NCBI GenBank assembly: GCA_005881825.1
Contig: VBEO01000086.1
Location: 1-43,208, forward strand
Direction: 5' to 3'
DNA from: Chloroflexota bacterium
GTDB lineage: Bacteria; Chloroflexota; Dormibacteria; Dormibacterales; Dormibacteraceae
Length of the DNA: 43,208 bases
Shown here: positions 27,732-36,393 of the stretch, one piece after another
Layout of the letters: every line of letters begins with the position of its first letter
Numbering within the stretch: position 1 is the stretch's first letter
Made by a program: the position numbers and the translations under genes
Notes under the pieces: generated by a model
Told to the model about the DNA's origin: nothing
Database searches by the model: none
Seen by the model: the letters and a program-made list of their open reading frames with translations, nothing else

Positions 27732-28767
27732 TCCCTCCACCCAGGACCCGCGTGCCGCGATACAGGACGGCCGCCTGTCCTGGCGCGGCGCCCGCGAAGG
27801 GTTCGGCCAGCCGAAGCCGGCCCTCGGGGGCATAGACAGCCGGCACCGGCCGGGCGCGGTAGCGGAGCCGGGCCTCGCACTCCAGCTCGCTGTGGGGCGG
27901 GCCGTCGATGAAGGTCACCTCGCGCAGGCGGACGTCGCTCGTGGCCAGCTCTTCTCGGCGCCCCACCACCACTCGGTTGCGGGCCGGCTCGACCCGCAGC
28001 ACGTACCAGGGCCCAGCTTCGTTGAGGTCGCCGAAGCCATGGCGCTGGCCCACCGTGTAGAGGGGCGTGCCCCGGTGGCTGCCGACGCGGCGTCCATCCG
28101 TGGTCACCAGCTCGCCTTCGCTGACCGGAAGCCGCCCCGCCAGATACTCCGCCGTGCGGCCGCGTGGGATGAAGCAGATCTCCTGGCTCTCGGGCTTCTC
28201 GGCCACCGGCAGGCCGAGGCGCCGGGCGTGGGCGCGGGTTTCGGTCTTGACCAGCTCGCCCAGCGGGAAGCGCAGGTGGGCCAAACGCGCCCGGTCCAGG
28301 TGGTAGAGGACGTAGGACTGGTCCTTGCCCGCGTCCTGGGCGGCGTGCAGCTCAGGTCCGTCCGGACCCTCAAGGACCCGCGCGTAGTGGCCGGTGGCCA
28401 GGGCGTCGAAGCCCAGGCCGAGCACCCGGTTGAGCATCAGGTCGAAGCGCACGAAGGCGTTGCAGCGCAGGCAGGGGTTGGGAGTCTCGCCGGCCAGGTA
28501 GGCGCGGTGGAACGGCTCGATCACTCGCTCGCCGAACTCGGCCTCCAGGTTCCAGCAGTAGTAGGGCACCCCCAGTAGGGCGGCCACCCGGCGCGCGTCC
28601 TCGACCGCGCTGAGCGAGCAGCAGCCGCCGTGCCGTTCGAGCTCGGCGGCGTCGGAACGCGGCCATTGCTGGAGCGTTACCCCGACCACCTCGTGACCCT
28701 GCTCCAGGAGCAGCCCGGCGGCGACCGAGCTGTCGACCCCGCCCGACATGGCGACCGCGATCTTCAC
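27718..28767 (-). CDS. mnmA: tRNA-specific 2-thiouridylase MnmA
   Basis: The protein is 349 residues. It makes the 2-thio group of wobble uridine-34 in Lys, Glu and Gln tRNAs. The N-terminal ATP-pyrophosphatase motif MSGGVDSSVAAGLL is at residues 8-21. The first catalytic Cys is in NPCLRCNAFVRFD and the second in SQEICFIP. The region GTPLYTVGQRHGF is also typical. The C-terminal beta-barrel ends the protein. The length is normal. It is divergent from the hydrolase gene with a 23-nt gap, so any promoter must overlap coding sequence or be very compact. Confidence 0.96.
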   Translation of the reverse strand: MKIAVAMSGGVDSSVAAGLLLEQGHEVVGVTLQQWPRSDAAELERHGGCCSLSAVEDARRVAALLGVPYYCWNLEAEFGERVIEPFHRAYLAGETPNPCLRCNAFVRFDLMLNRVLGLGFDALATGHYARVLEGPDGPELHAAQDAGKDQSYVLYHLDRARLAHLRFPLGELVKTETRAHARRLGLPVAEKPESQEICFIPRGRTAEYLAGRLPVSEGELVTTDGRRVGSHRGTPLYTVGQRHGFGDLNEAGPWYVLRVEPARNRVVVGRREELATSDVRLREVTFIDGPPHSELECEARLRYRARPVPAVYAPEGRLRLAEPFAGAAPGQAAVLYRGTRVLGGGTIAA

Positions 28768-28790
28768 GGCGCCATCGTACGGTTCGCCCG

Positions 28791-29579
28791 ATGGACACCC
28801 TCTCCGAGCTCCGTCTGCGGGCTGAGCGCCGAGACAGAGCCGGAGCTGCCGCCTATCTACGGGCGGAGCTCGACGCCGGGCGGCTCTGGCGGGTCAGCCT
28901 GCTGTCCGACCCAGCGCTGGCACCGCTGTGGGAAGACGCGGCTTGCCGGCAGGTCATGGAAGCGGCTCAGGATCGAGTGGCGGCTCGCGCCTTCCGGCCG
29001 GAGGTGCTGATCGAAGAAGCTGGAGAGCCCGGGGTGCGGCCACTGCTGCTGGTCCTGCATGGCGCCCGCAGCACGGCCGCCGCCACCCTGCCGCTCTGGC
29101 GGCCGGCGCGCGAGCTCGGCTATACGGTGGCGGCGGCGCAGTCGTCCCAGCCGGCCACCGAGGACAGCTTCTGCTGGGACCCTCCGCGCGCGCGGGTCTG
29201 GCAGGACCTGGCGGCCATCGCTGCCCGCCTGCCCGCCCACGGGCGGGTGGTGCTGGCGGGATTTTCCCAGGGCGCTTGGATCGCGCTGCAGGCCGCCTTG
29301 CGGGGACAGCCCTTTCCCGCCGCAGGTGCGGTCATGATCGGCACCTTCGTCGGCGCCATCGCGAACCTTGAGCCCGCGTCTCGCCGCCTGCGGATTGCGA
29401 TCCTCAACGGCGGCGACGATGCGTATACGGAGAGCCTGGGCGAGCTCCGAAAGGTGCTGTCCGACCGCGGCCACCACGTGATGGTGGAAGTCCTGCCCGG
29501 CCTCGGCCACGCCTACCCCGATGACTTCGCAGCCCGGCTGCCGGGACTCCTCAAGACTGTCTCCAGATCGGCGAACTAG
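28791..29579 (+). CDS. Alpha/beta hydrolase (carboxylesterase/phospholipase-like)
   Basis: The protein is 262 residues. An N-terminal helical part (about 1-75) precedes an alpha/beta hydrolase core: LLVLHGARST (oxyanion region), the nucleophile elbow GFSQGAWIA (Ser at about residue 161), LNGGDDAYTES (likely acid) and PGLGHAYPDDF (likely His). This layout matches small carboxylesterase/phospholipase-type enzymes. The N-terminal helical extension is not part of the usual domain. The substrate is unknown. The TAG stop lies within the first copy of a 25-nt direct repeat. Confidence 0.8.
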   Translation: MDTLSELRLRAERRDRAGAAAYLRAELDAGRLWRVSLLSDPALAPLWEDAACRQVMEAAQDRVAARAFRPEVLIEEAGEPGVRPLLLVLHGARSTAAATLPLWRPARELGYTVAAAQSSQPATEDSFCWDPPRARVWQDLAAIAARLPAHGRVVLAGFSQGAWIALQAALRGQPFPAAGAVMIGTFVGAIANLEPASRRLRIAILNGGDDAYTESLGELRKVLSDRGHHVMVEVLPGLGHAYPDDFAARLPGLLKTVSRSAN

Positions 29580-29643
29580 TTCGAGCGCCGGCGCCGGAAC
29601 GCTTCAAGACGCGAAATTTAGTTCGAGCGCCGGCGCCGGAACG
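29577..29643. repeat. 25-nt direct repeat, two copies, each palindromic
   Basis: Identical copies at 29577-29601 and 29619-29643 are 17 bases apart. Each starts TAGTTCGAGC and contains GTTC...GAAC around a CGCCGGCG core, so each can fold into a hairpin. They sit between the convergent hydrolase and sulfur-carrier genes and may act as a bidirectional terminator. Confidence 0.7.
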
Positions 29644-29657
29644 ACTTTGCCGGGCCG

Positions 29658-29930
29658 CTACCCCCCGGCCACCGCCGGCACGATCGAGATCTCGTCCGAC
29701 TCCTTGACCGCCGAGCCCAGCCCGCGGCCGAGCCGGATGTCCTCGTCGTTGAGGTAGATGTTCACGAACTGCCGGGGCTCCCCCTGCTCGTCCAGCAGGC
29801 GGTTCTTGAACCCCGGGTGTTTTTGGTCCAGGTGGTCGATGGCCGCGCGCAGGTCGCCGGCTTCAACCTCGACCGTCGACTGGCCACCGCTCAGGCTGCG
29901 CAGCGGGCCCGGGATGCGGAACTTGGGCAA
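29658..29930 (-). CDS. ThiS/MoaD family sulfur carrier protein
   Basis: The protein is 90 residues with a ubiquitin-like fold. It ends AVAGG, the di-glycine tail that is activated and thiocarboxylated in this family. Motifs include VEVEAGDLRAAIDHL, FVNIYLNDEDIRLG and VKESDEISIVPA. The TTG start at 29930 has GAGGAGG about 12 nt upstream, and a stop in the same frame just before it fixes the start. It lies 26 nt downstream of threonine synthase. A partner is suggested by the thrC neighbour, as in CysO-type carriers that work with a PLP enzyme. It may instead serve molybdopterin or thiamin synthesis. Confidence 0.87.
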   Translation of the reverse strand: MPKFRIPGPLRSLSGGQSTVEVEAGDLRAAIDHLDQKHPGFKNRLLDEQGEPRQFVNIYLNDEDIRLGRGLGSAVKESDEISIVPAVAGG

Positions 29931-29956
29931 TTCGGGCTACGTCCTCCTCAAGGAAA

Positions 29957-31186
29957 TCAAACCGACACCACTTCGCGGAACGATTTCAGGGTCGGGTCTA
30001 TTTCCACCCTGCGGCCTCCAGCAGATCCATTCAGGGCGTCAGCGGTCTTCAGGCCGTGCCCGGTGAGATAGGTCACGACCACCTCGTCGCCCTGCCAGCG
30101 CCCGGCCCGGGCCAGCTTCAGCAGCACGCCCAGGGCGACGCCGCCGGCGGTCTCGGTGAAGATCCCCTCGGTCCGGGCCAGGAGCCGGATCGCCTCCACG
30201 ATCTCCTCCTCGGTGACGGCTTCCACCACGCCACCGGTCTCGCGCGCAATCCGCACCACATAGGGGCCGTCGGAGGGGTTGCCGATGGCGATCGACTTGG
30301 CGATGGTGTCGGGCCGCACCGGCTGGACGCGGTCGGTGCCGTCGCGCCAGGCGTTGTAGACCGGCGCGCAGCCCAGAGCCTGGGCCCCGGTGAGGGCCGG
30401 GAGGCGGCCGTCCGGCACCAGGCCCAGCTCGATCAGCTCCGACGCCGCCCGCCGGTGCCGCACGAACTGGCAGCCGCTGCCGATCGGGATCACGATCTCG
30501 TCGGGGAGCCGCCAGCCCAGCTGCTCGGCGGTCTCGAAGGTCAGCGTCTTGGAACCCTCGGCGTAGAAGGGCCGCACGTTGATGTTGCAGAACGCCCAGG
30601 GAAACTCCTCGGCCAGCTGGGAGCAGAGGCGGTTGACCTCGTCGTAGTTGCCGCGGACGGCGATCACGTTGGGCTCGTACACCGACGTCGACACCACTTT
30701 GGCGTTCTCGATGTCGGCCGGCATGAAGACGTAAGCCTCGAGGCCGGCTCGGGCCGAGTAGGCCGCCACCGAGTGGGCGAGGTTGCCCGTCGAGGCGCAG
30801 CCCATGGTCTCGAAACCGTGCGCCCGCGCCCAGGAGACCGCCACCGAGACCACCCGGTCCTTGAAGGAGTTGGTCGGGTTCATGGTGTCGTTCTTCAGGT
30901 AGAGGTTGCGCAGGCCCAGCTCGGCGCCCAGGCGCTCGGCCCTGACCAGGGGCGTGAAGCCCTCGTCGAGCGTGACCAGCGGAGCTCCGTCCGGGATGGG
31001 CAGCAGGTCGCGGTAGCGCCACATCGAGGACGGGCCCGACTCGATGCGCTCCCGGAGCCCGCGGGCGACTTCGGAATAGTCGTACACGACGTCGAGGGGG
31101 CCGAAGCACATCTCGCAGACGTGAGTGGGCTGGAGCTGGTACTCGGTCCCGCATTCCCTGCAGCGCAGGGCCTGTACGCGGGCCAT
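29957..31186 (-). CDS. thrC: Threonine synthase (or related PLP-dependent beta-family enzyme)
   Basis: The protein is 409 residues. It converts O-phosphohomoserine to threonine using pyridoxal phosphate. An N-terminal zinc-ribbon-like start has CREC and CEMC (about residues 9-29), and NPTNSFKDR (about 103-111) carries the PLP lysine. CASTGNLAHSVAAYSA and PIGSGCQF bind cofactor and substrate. The C-terminal VTYLTGHGLKTADA is typical of threonine synthase. It is followed by a sulfur-carrier gene, so a related cysteine-synthase-like role should be kept in mind. Confidence 0.9.
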   Translation of the reverse strand: MARVQALRCRECGTEYQLQPTHVCEMCFGPLDVVYDYSEVARGLRERIESGPSSMWRYRDLLPIPDGAPLVTLDEGFTPLVRAERLGAELGLRNLYLKNDTMNPTNSFKDRVVSVAVSWARAHGFETMGCASTGNLAHSVAAYSARAGLEAYVFMPADIENAKVVSTSVYEPNVIAVRGNYDEVNRLCSQLAEEFPWAFCNINVRPFYAEGSKTLTFETAEQLGWRLPDEIVIPIGSGCQFVRHRRAASELIELGLVPDGRLPALTGAQALGCAPVYNAWRDGTDRVQPVRPDTIAKSIAIGNPSDGPYVVRIARETGGVVEAVTEEEIVEAIRLLARTEGIFTETAGGVALGVLLKLARAGRWQGDEVVVTYLTGHGLKTADALNGSAGGRRVEIDPTLKSFREVVSV

Positions 31187-31284
31187 AGGGCCCTCAAGTT
31201 TAGGGGGGAAGGCCGGAGGAAGCGCCTTGCGCGCCGGCCGTAGGGGGGAGTCCCCCCGGCGCAGACGGTGGGTACGATTCGGCC

Positions 31285-32397
31285 GTGAGGGCCCTGCTCC
31301 TGGCGGTCGCGGTCCTGACGGCGGCCTGCGCCTCGCCGAACCCGCTGGCGCGCCACTCGCCCACCCCCCACCCCTCCGCCTCGGCCGACGTGCGCGCCTT
31401 CATCCCGGTGGCCGAAAAGTTCGTCGAGCAGCATCGGGGCCTCAAGTTCAAGCGTCCGGTGAAGATCACCTTCCTCAGCGACGCCGACTTCCGCGCCCGC
31501 GTCACCACCCGGACCGAGAAAGACCGCTCCGACCTCAACGTCGAGTTCAAGGACCTGCGGGCCCTGCACCTGGTCCCGGCTTCCCTGGACATCTTGAAGG
31601 CCGAGGACGAGCTCCTGGGCTCCGGCGTGATCGGTTTCTACGACCCCACGACCAAGGAGCTGGTGGTGCGCGGAACCGACGCCTCGCCAGCGACCCGGCA
31701 CGTACTGGTGCACGAGCTCACCCATGCCCTCCAGGACCAGTACTACCCGCTCGACGCCCTCGACAACGACAACGACGACGAGCGTCCGGTGGCCTGGCGG
31801 GCCCTGATAGAGGGCGACGCCGTGCGGGTCGAGAACGCCTACATCGCTACCCTCACCCCGGCCGAGCGCAGCTCGTTGAACTCGGGCGCCGGCGGCCAGC
31901 TCCCCAGCGACGTCCCGACCGTGATGATCGAGCTGCTGGCCTTTCCCTACGCGGTCGGCCCGCGCTTCGTGGACGCGGTGATGACCGCGCGGGGCGGCAA
32001 CAGCGGCCTCGATGGGGCCTTCACCTCCCCGCCGAAGACCAGCTCCGAGGTGATCCATCCCGACCGCTTCCTGGGCGGCTTCGCACCTGCCGACGTGGCG
32101 GCCCCGGCGGCCGCGGGTCCCGAGTTCGACCACGGCGTGCTGGGAGAGATGGGACTCACGCTGTTGCTGGAGCGCCTCATTCCCCGACCCCTGACCGCCT
32201 CCGACGCGCGCGACCTGGCGCAGGGCTGGGATGGCGACCGCTACGTGGCCTGGGACGCGGGCGCGCAGTCCTGCCTACGTGCGATCTTCGCCGAGGACAC
32301 CCAGGCGCACGCCGCCCGGCTCGCCGCGGCCTTCAGCGCACTGCCGGGGGCTACGGTGGCGGGCAATGGGCCCCTGACGCTCACCATCTGCGGCTGA
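31285..32397 (+). CDS. Lipoprotein with HExxH zinc-metalloprotease motif
   Basis: The protein is 370 residues. It starts with GTG at 31285. Residues 1-16 form a lipoprotein signal with lipobox LTAAC, then a Pro/Ser-rich stretch. The motif VHELTHALQDQYY (about 148-160) contains HELTH, a zincin-type HExxH. A second conserved region ALIEGDAVRVENAY follows about 30 residues later and could give the third zinc ligand or a supporting acid. It is probably attached to the outer face of the membrane. I do not recognise a characterised family beyond the motif. Confidence 0.72.
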   Translation: MRALLLAVAVLTAACASPNPLARHSPTPHPSASADVRAFIPVAEKFVEQHRGLKFKRPVKITFLSDADFRARVTTRTEKDRSDLNVEFKDLRALHLVPASLDILKAEDELLGSGVIGFYDPTTKELVVRGTDASPATRHVLVHELTHALQDQYYPLDALDNDNDDERPVAWRALIEGDAVRVENAYIATLTPAERSSLNSGAGGQLPSDVPTVMIELLAFPYAVGPRFVDAVMTARGGNSGLDGAFTSPPKTSSEVIHPDRFLGGFAPADVAAPAAAGPEFDHGVLGEMGLTLLLERLIPRPLTASDARDLAQGWDGDRYVAWDAGAQSCLRAIFAEDTQAHAARLAAAFSALPGATVAGNGPLTLTICG

Positions 32398-32429
32398 TCC
32401 CGCACGGCTTCTAAGGCACGGCGCGTACG

Positions 32430-33262
32430 ATGCCGCGGATGCGGCGCACGGCCCTGGCCTGTCTGCTCCTACTGAGCTCCTGCGGCGCCCCCCCCTCCGT
32501 CCCCGCGGCCAAGGCGCCGGGGCCGGCTGCGGCTGCGGCCGCGCCCAGCCCGGAGCCGGCCAGCAGCCTGGCGCCGCGCACCGGGCGCCTCACCAAGCTC
32601 ACGCCTCACGTTTTCGTGATCGTCATGGAGAACAAGTCCTACGCCGAAGCCCTCGCCCAACCCTTCACGGCGCGCCTGGCTGCCGCCAATGCCCTGGCCG
32701 TCAACTACCACGCCGTCTCCCATCCCAGTCTGCCCAACTACCTCGCGCTGACCTCGGGCAGCACCTATGGCATCCGGGACGACGGCTACCACGTGCTGCC
32801 GGAGGCCAGCATCGGCACCCAGCTCACCGCCGCCGGCCTTTCCTGGCGCGCCTCAACGTCGTGCCCATGGACCAGCAGCTGGACGCGGACCTGGCGGCTC
32901 CGCCCGAGCAGGCTCCGACCTTTTCCTGGATCACGCCCGATCTCTGCCACGACGGCCACGACTGCTCGGCGCCCGACGCCGATGCTTTCCTGGCCGGCCT
33001 GGTCGGCCGGATCACCGCGTCGCCCGCGTTCCAGTCCGGCGGCGTGCTCTTCGTCACCTGGGACGAGGACGACGGTGGGGCCGGCAACCGGGTGCCGCTG
33101 ATCGCGGCCGGCCCCGGCGTGCGGCCGGGCAGCAGCGACCAGGCCTATGACCACTACTCGTTGCTGGCCACGGTCGAGGACCTGCTGGGCCTCCCGCGGC
33201 TCGGCGAGGCTGCCGCGGCGGAGCCGCTGGCAGACCTGATGAGCCTGCCCAAAGCCGCCTAA
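32430..33262 (+). pseudogene. Phosphoesterase-family (acid phosphatase-like) lipoprotein gene, frameshifted with internal gap
   Basis: The first part (to about 32850) has a lipoprotein signal (LLLLSSC), VFVIVMENKSYAEAL and SHPSLPNYLALTSGS. The second part, in another frame, resumes with VPMDQQLDADL, FSWITPDLCHDGHDC and FVTWDEDDGG, then DHYSLLATVEDLLGLP. These are the conserved blocks of the phosphoesterase family that includes phospholipase C-like and acid phosphatases. Between SWRA and the second part the family normally has roughly 40 more residues, so a block with the frame is missing at about 32850. Restored, it would be a secreted or anchored phosphatase. Confidence 0.82.
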
Positions 33263-33284
33263 GCCCAGCGGGGCTGACCGCCAG

Positions 33285-36200
33285 ATGACGCAGACTCGAC
33301 GCCGCCCCGACGCCTCGGGAGGGCCTCCGCGCCCGCGCGGGCGCGGACGATTGCCGGGCATGCATTCGGCCGCCGTCCAGCGCACCGCGGGTGCGCCGGT
33401 CCTTCAGGCCCTCCACGACATCTCGGTGCTGGCGGCGGACGGCCGGCACGACCCGGCGGCCGTCGCCGCCCTGGCGGCCGAGCACGCCTGCCGCCTGCTC
33501 GACGCCGAAGCGGCGGCCGTCTTCGAGTGGGACGAGCGGCAGGACCTTCTGGTGCCGGTCTATGAGAGTCCGTCGGCCGCGCGCGAGGGCCCGATGCGGC
33601 GCGGCGAGGGCATGGCGGGCACCGTCTTCCAGTTTCTGCAGCCCATGAACGTGGCCGACTACCAGTCCCTCGACATCGGCCTGCCGGCTTCGGCCCAGCG
33701 CGGCATGCGCGGTGCCCTGGCAGTGCCGATGATGGTCGCCGGCCGTCCCATCGGTGTGCTGGGCGTTTGGACCTACGCGGTCCGCCACTTCACCGAAGAG
33801 GAGGTCCAGCTGCTGGCGGTCTTTGCGGCCAACATCGCACCCGCCTTCGAAGCCTCGCGGCTCGCCGCCCAGCAGGCTCGCCAGGCCGAGAGCCTGCGCT
33901 CGCTGCATGACGTGGCGGTGGCCGTCACCTCCATCCACGAGCGCGGCGCGATTGCGGGCATGGCCGCCGAGAAGGCCTGCGAGATGGTGGGCGGCGATGG
34001 CGCCGACATCTGCTGGTGGGACGACGAGGCCGATCTCCTGGTCGCTCTGAGCAGCCACCGCGAGGTGCCGACCTTCGAGGCCAGGCCCTGGGGAGCCTCG
34101 GAGGGCCTGGTCGGGCGTGCCTTCATGCAGCGGGAGCCCCTGCTCGAGCAGGACTACAAGGCCGCCGCCATCGGGCTGCCCTGGATCAAAGAGGGCGGCG
34201 TGCAGACCATGCTGGCCGTGCCCCTGGTGGTGCGGGACGAGGCCCTCGGTGTGCTCGCTGTGCATTCCAGGCGTGCGCGCGCATTCGACACCGAGCAGAT
34301 CGAGGTCCTCACCCTGCTCGCCTCGCTGGTCACACCGGCGCTGGAGGCTGCGCACCTGCTGGAGTCGCGCGAGCTCCAGGTGCGCGGGCTGACCGCGCTG
34401 CAGGAGGTGGCGGTGGCCGCCAGCGGCATCATGGACGCCCAGACCCTGGGCCGCCTCACCGTGGACCGGGCGACCGACCTGCTCGATGTCGACAGCGCGG
34501 TGCTGCGCTGGTGGGACGACACCTTGGGCGACTACCGGCACTCGGACACCTCGCTGCCCTGGGTCGCCCAGGATGGCGTGATGACCGCGATGGCGGTCCC
34601 CCTCACAGTGGGCCAGCGCACCGTCGGCGCCCTGGCGGTCGCCACCTACAAACCGCACCGCTACGACGCGCTGCAAGCCAAGCTCTTGAACCTCTTTGCG
34701 GCCCAGATCGCGCCCGCGCTGGAGGCCGCGCGGCTGGCCAGCGAGCGCGAGCGCCACCACCTCGTGATGCGCACGCTGCAGCAGCTGGGCGCCGCCGCCG
34801 GTGGGCTGCTCGATTTCGAGGTGATCTCCCGGATGGCGATCGACGCCGCGGTGGAGCTGACCGGCGCCAGCAGCGCTGGGATCGGATGGTGGGAGGCAGA
34901 CGACGAGAGGCCGGCGGGCATCACAGATCACCTCCAGGACACGATCCACCGCGAGCGGGTGACACGCGGCGGAGGCGTCCTCGGCCAGGTGTTCACGACC
35001 GGCAGCGCCGTTGTCGTCCCCGACTACCCGCGGTGGGAGCACCGGCTCGACTGGTCGGTGGAGATGGGCCACCAGTCGCTCCTGGCGGTCCCGCTGCTGA
35101 CCGGCGACCGGACCGTCGGCGCCTTGCTGGCGCGCTTCAAGGAGCACCGGGAGTTCGACGGCGACGAGGTCCAGGTCCTCACCCTGATCGCGGCTCAGGT
35201 GACCCCCATCCTGGAGGCGGCTCGGCTGCACGCCGACCTCGCCGGCTCGGAGCGGCACCTGCGCGCCCTCCACGACACCATGGCCTGCGGGGTGATGGTG
35301 CTGACCGAGGACCAGCGCATCGTCGACATCAACGACTCCGCGCTCAACATGTTCGGCCTGCAGAGGAGCCAGCTCGACGGCCGGCTCCCCAGCGACCTCG
35401 CCAACTACGGACGGCTGTCGGAGGACGGCCGCCCGCTCGCCCACGAGGAGCGGCCGGTCCAGCTCTGCATCCGCACCCGGCGCGAGGTGCACAACCAGGT
35501 GGTCGGCTATCGCCGCCCGGACGGTAGCGAGTTCTGGCTCCAGTTCGACTGCGTGCCCATACTCTCGGCGGACGGCGAGTTGGAGCAGGTGATCGCCACC
35601 TTCATCGACATCTCGTCGGTCAAGGTCGCGGAGACGGTGCGCCGGGAAAGCGAGGCCAAATCGCGGTTCCTGGCTTCCATGAGCCACGAGCTGCGCACGC
35701 CCTTGAACTCGATCCTGGGCTTCGCCCAGCTCCTGGAGGGCGGGACCTACGGCGACCTCAACGAGCGCCAGCGCCGCTACCTGACCCACATCAGCTCCAG
35801 CGGCCGGCACCTGCTGGAGCTGGTCAACGACGTGCTCGACCTCTCCAAGGTGGCTGCCGGCCAGATGGAGCTGGCGATCGAGACCGTGCCCCTTCGGCAC
35901 GCGATCGGCGAGATCGTCGACCGCCTGCGGCCGATGGCCGACGCCCGCCGCCTGCAGGTCAACATGGACGTGCCGCTCGGCACCGCGGTCAAGGCCGACG
36001 TCCGCCGTCTGGAGCAGGTGCTGGCCAACCTGGTCTCCAACGCCATCAAGTTCACCCCAGAGGAGGGCGCCGTCGACGTCACCGTCAAGCGCCGGCGGCA
36101 GGTGGTGCAGGTGAGCGTTCGCGATACCGGCATCGGGATCCCGCCGGACCAGCACGAGCGGATCTTCATGGAGTTCACCCAGGTCGAGGACGGGCGCAAC

Positions 36201-36338
36201 CGGCGCCACGACGGGACCGGCCTGGGCCTGCCTCTCAGCCGGCGGCTGGTGGAGCTGATGGGGGGCCGGATCTGGGTCCAGAGCGAGCCCGGCGGGGGCA
36301 GCGAGTTCAGCTTCACCCTTCCCGCCGCAGCTTCGTAG
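33285..36338 (+). CDS. Multi-GAF/PAS hybrid sensor histidine kinase
   Basis: The protein is 1017 residues if started at 33285. A Met at 33360 is equally likely because the first 25 residues are low-complexity. Four GAF-like domains (about 45-190, 195-360, 365-495, 500-640) are followed by a PAS domain (about 650-770, MVLTEDQRIVDINDSALNMFG), a dimerisation domain with the phospho-accepting His in FLASMSHELRTPLN (about 801), and an ATPase domain with NLVSNAIKFTP, DTGIGIPPD and GTGLGLPLSRRL. No membrane segment is seen, so it is probably cytoplasmic. No response regulator is adjacent. The TAG stop lies in a palindromic element. Confidence 0.9.
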   Translation: MTQTRRRPDASGGPPRPRGRGRLPGMHSAAVQRTAGAPVLQALHDISVLAADGRHDPAAVAALAAEHACRLLDAEAAAVFEWDERQDLLVPVYESPSAAREGPMRRGEGMAGTVFQFLQPMNVADYQSLDIGLPASAQRGMRGALAVPMMVAGRPIGVLGVWTYAVRHFTEEEVQLLAVFAANIAPAFEASRLAAQQARQAESLRSLHDVAVAVTSIHERGAIAGMAAEKACEMVGGDGADICWWDDEADLLVALSSHREVPTFEARPWGASEGLVGRAFMQREPLLEQDYKAAAIGLPWIKEGGVQTMLAVPLVVRDEALGVLAVHSRRARAFDTEQIEVLTLLASLVTPALEAAHLLESRELQVRGLTALQEVAVAASGIMDAQTLGRLTVDRATDLLDVDSAVLRWWDDTLGDYRHSDTSLPWVAQDGVMTAMAVPLTVGQRTVGALAVATYKPHRYDALQAKLLNLFAAQIAPALEAARLASERERHHLVMRTLQQLGAAAGGLLDFEVISRMAIDAAVELTGASSAGIGWWEADDERPAGITDHLQDTIHRERVTRGGGVLGQVFTTGSAVVVPDYPRWEHRLDWSVEMGHQSLLAVPLLTGDRTVGALLARFKEHREFDGDEVQVLTLIAAQVTPILEAARLHADLAGSERHLRALHDTMACGVMVLTEDQRIVDINDSALNMFGLQRSQLDGRLPSDLANYGRLSEDGRPLAHEERPVQLCIRTRREVHNQVVGYRRPDGSEFWLQFDCVPILSADGELEQVIATFIDISSVKVAETVRRESEAKSRFLASMSHELRTPLNSILGFAQLLEGGTYGDLNERQRRYLTHISSSGRHLLELVNDVLDLSKVAAGQMELAIETVPLRHAIGEIVDRLRPMADARRLQVNMDVPLGTAVKADVRRLEQVLANLVSNAIKFTPEEGAVDVTVKRRRQVVQVSVRDTGIGIPPDQHERIFMEFTQVEDGRNRRHDGTGLGLPLSRRLVELMGGRIWVQSEPGGGSEFSFTLPAAAS

Positions 36339-36393
36339 GGGAGGAGCTTGCCCCTCCCTCGTCAGAGTTAGGGCGGGGCTAGCCCCGCCCCTA
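36335..36393. repeat. Palindromic intergenic elements between kinase and acs genes
   Basis: One unit at about 36335-36359 begins GTAGGGGAGG and supplies the kinase TAG. A second has the perfect 20-base palindrome GGGCGGGGCT/AGCCCCGCCC at 36371-36390. The second is inside the 3' end of acs and encodes its last residues. Related units occur at 38312-38362. Confidence 0.75.
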
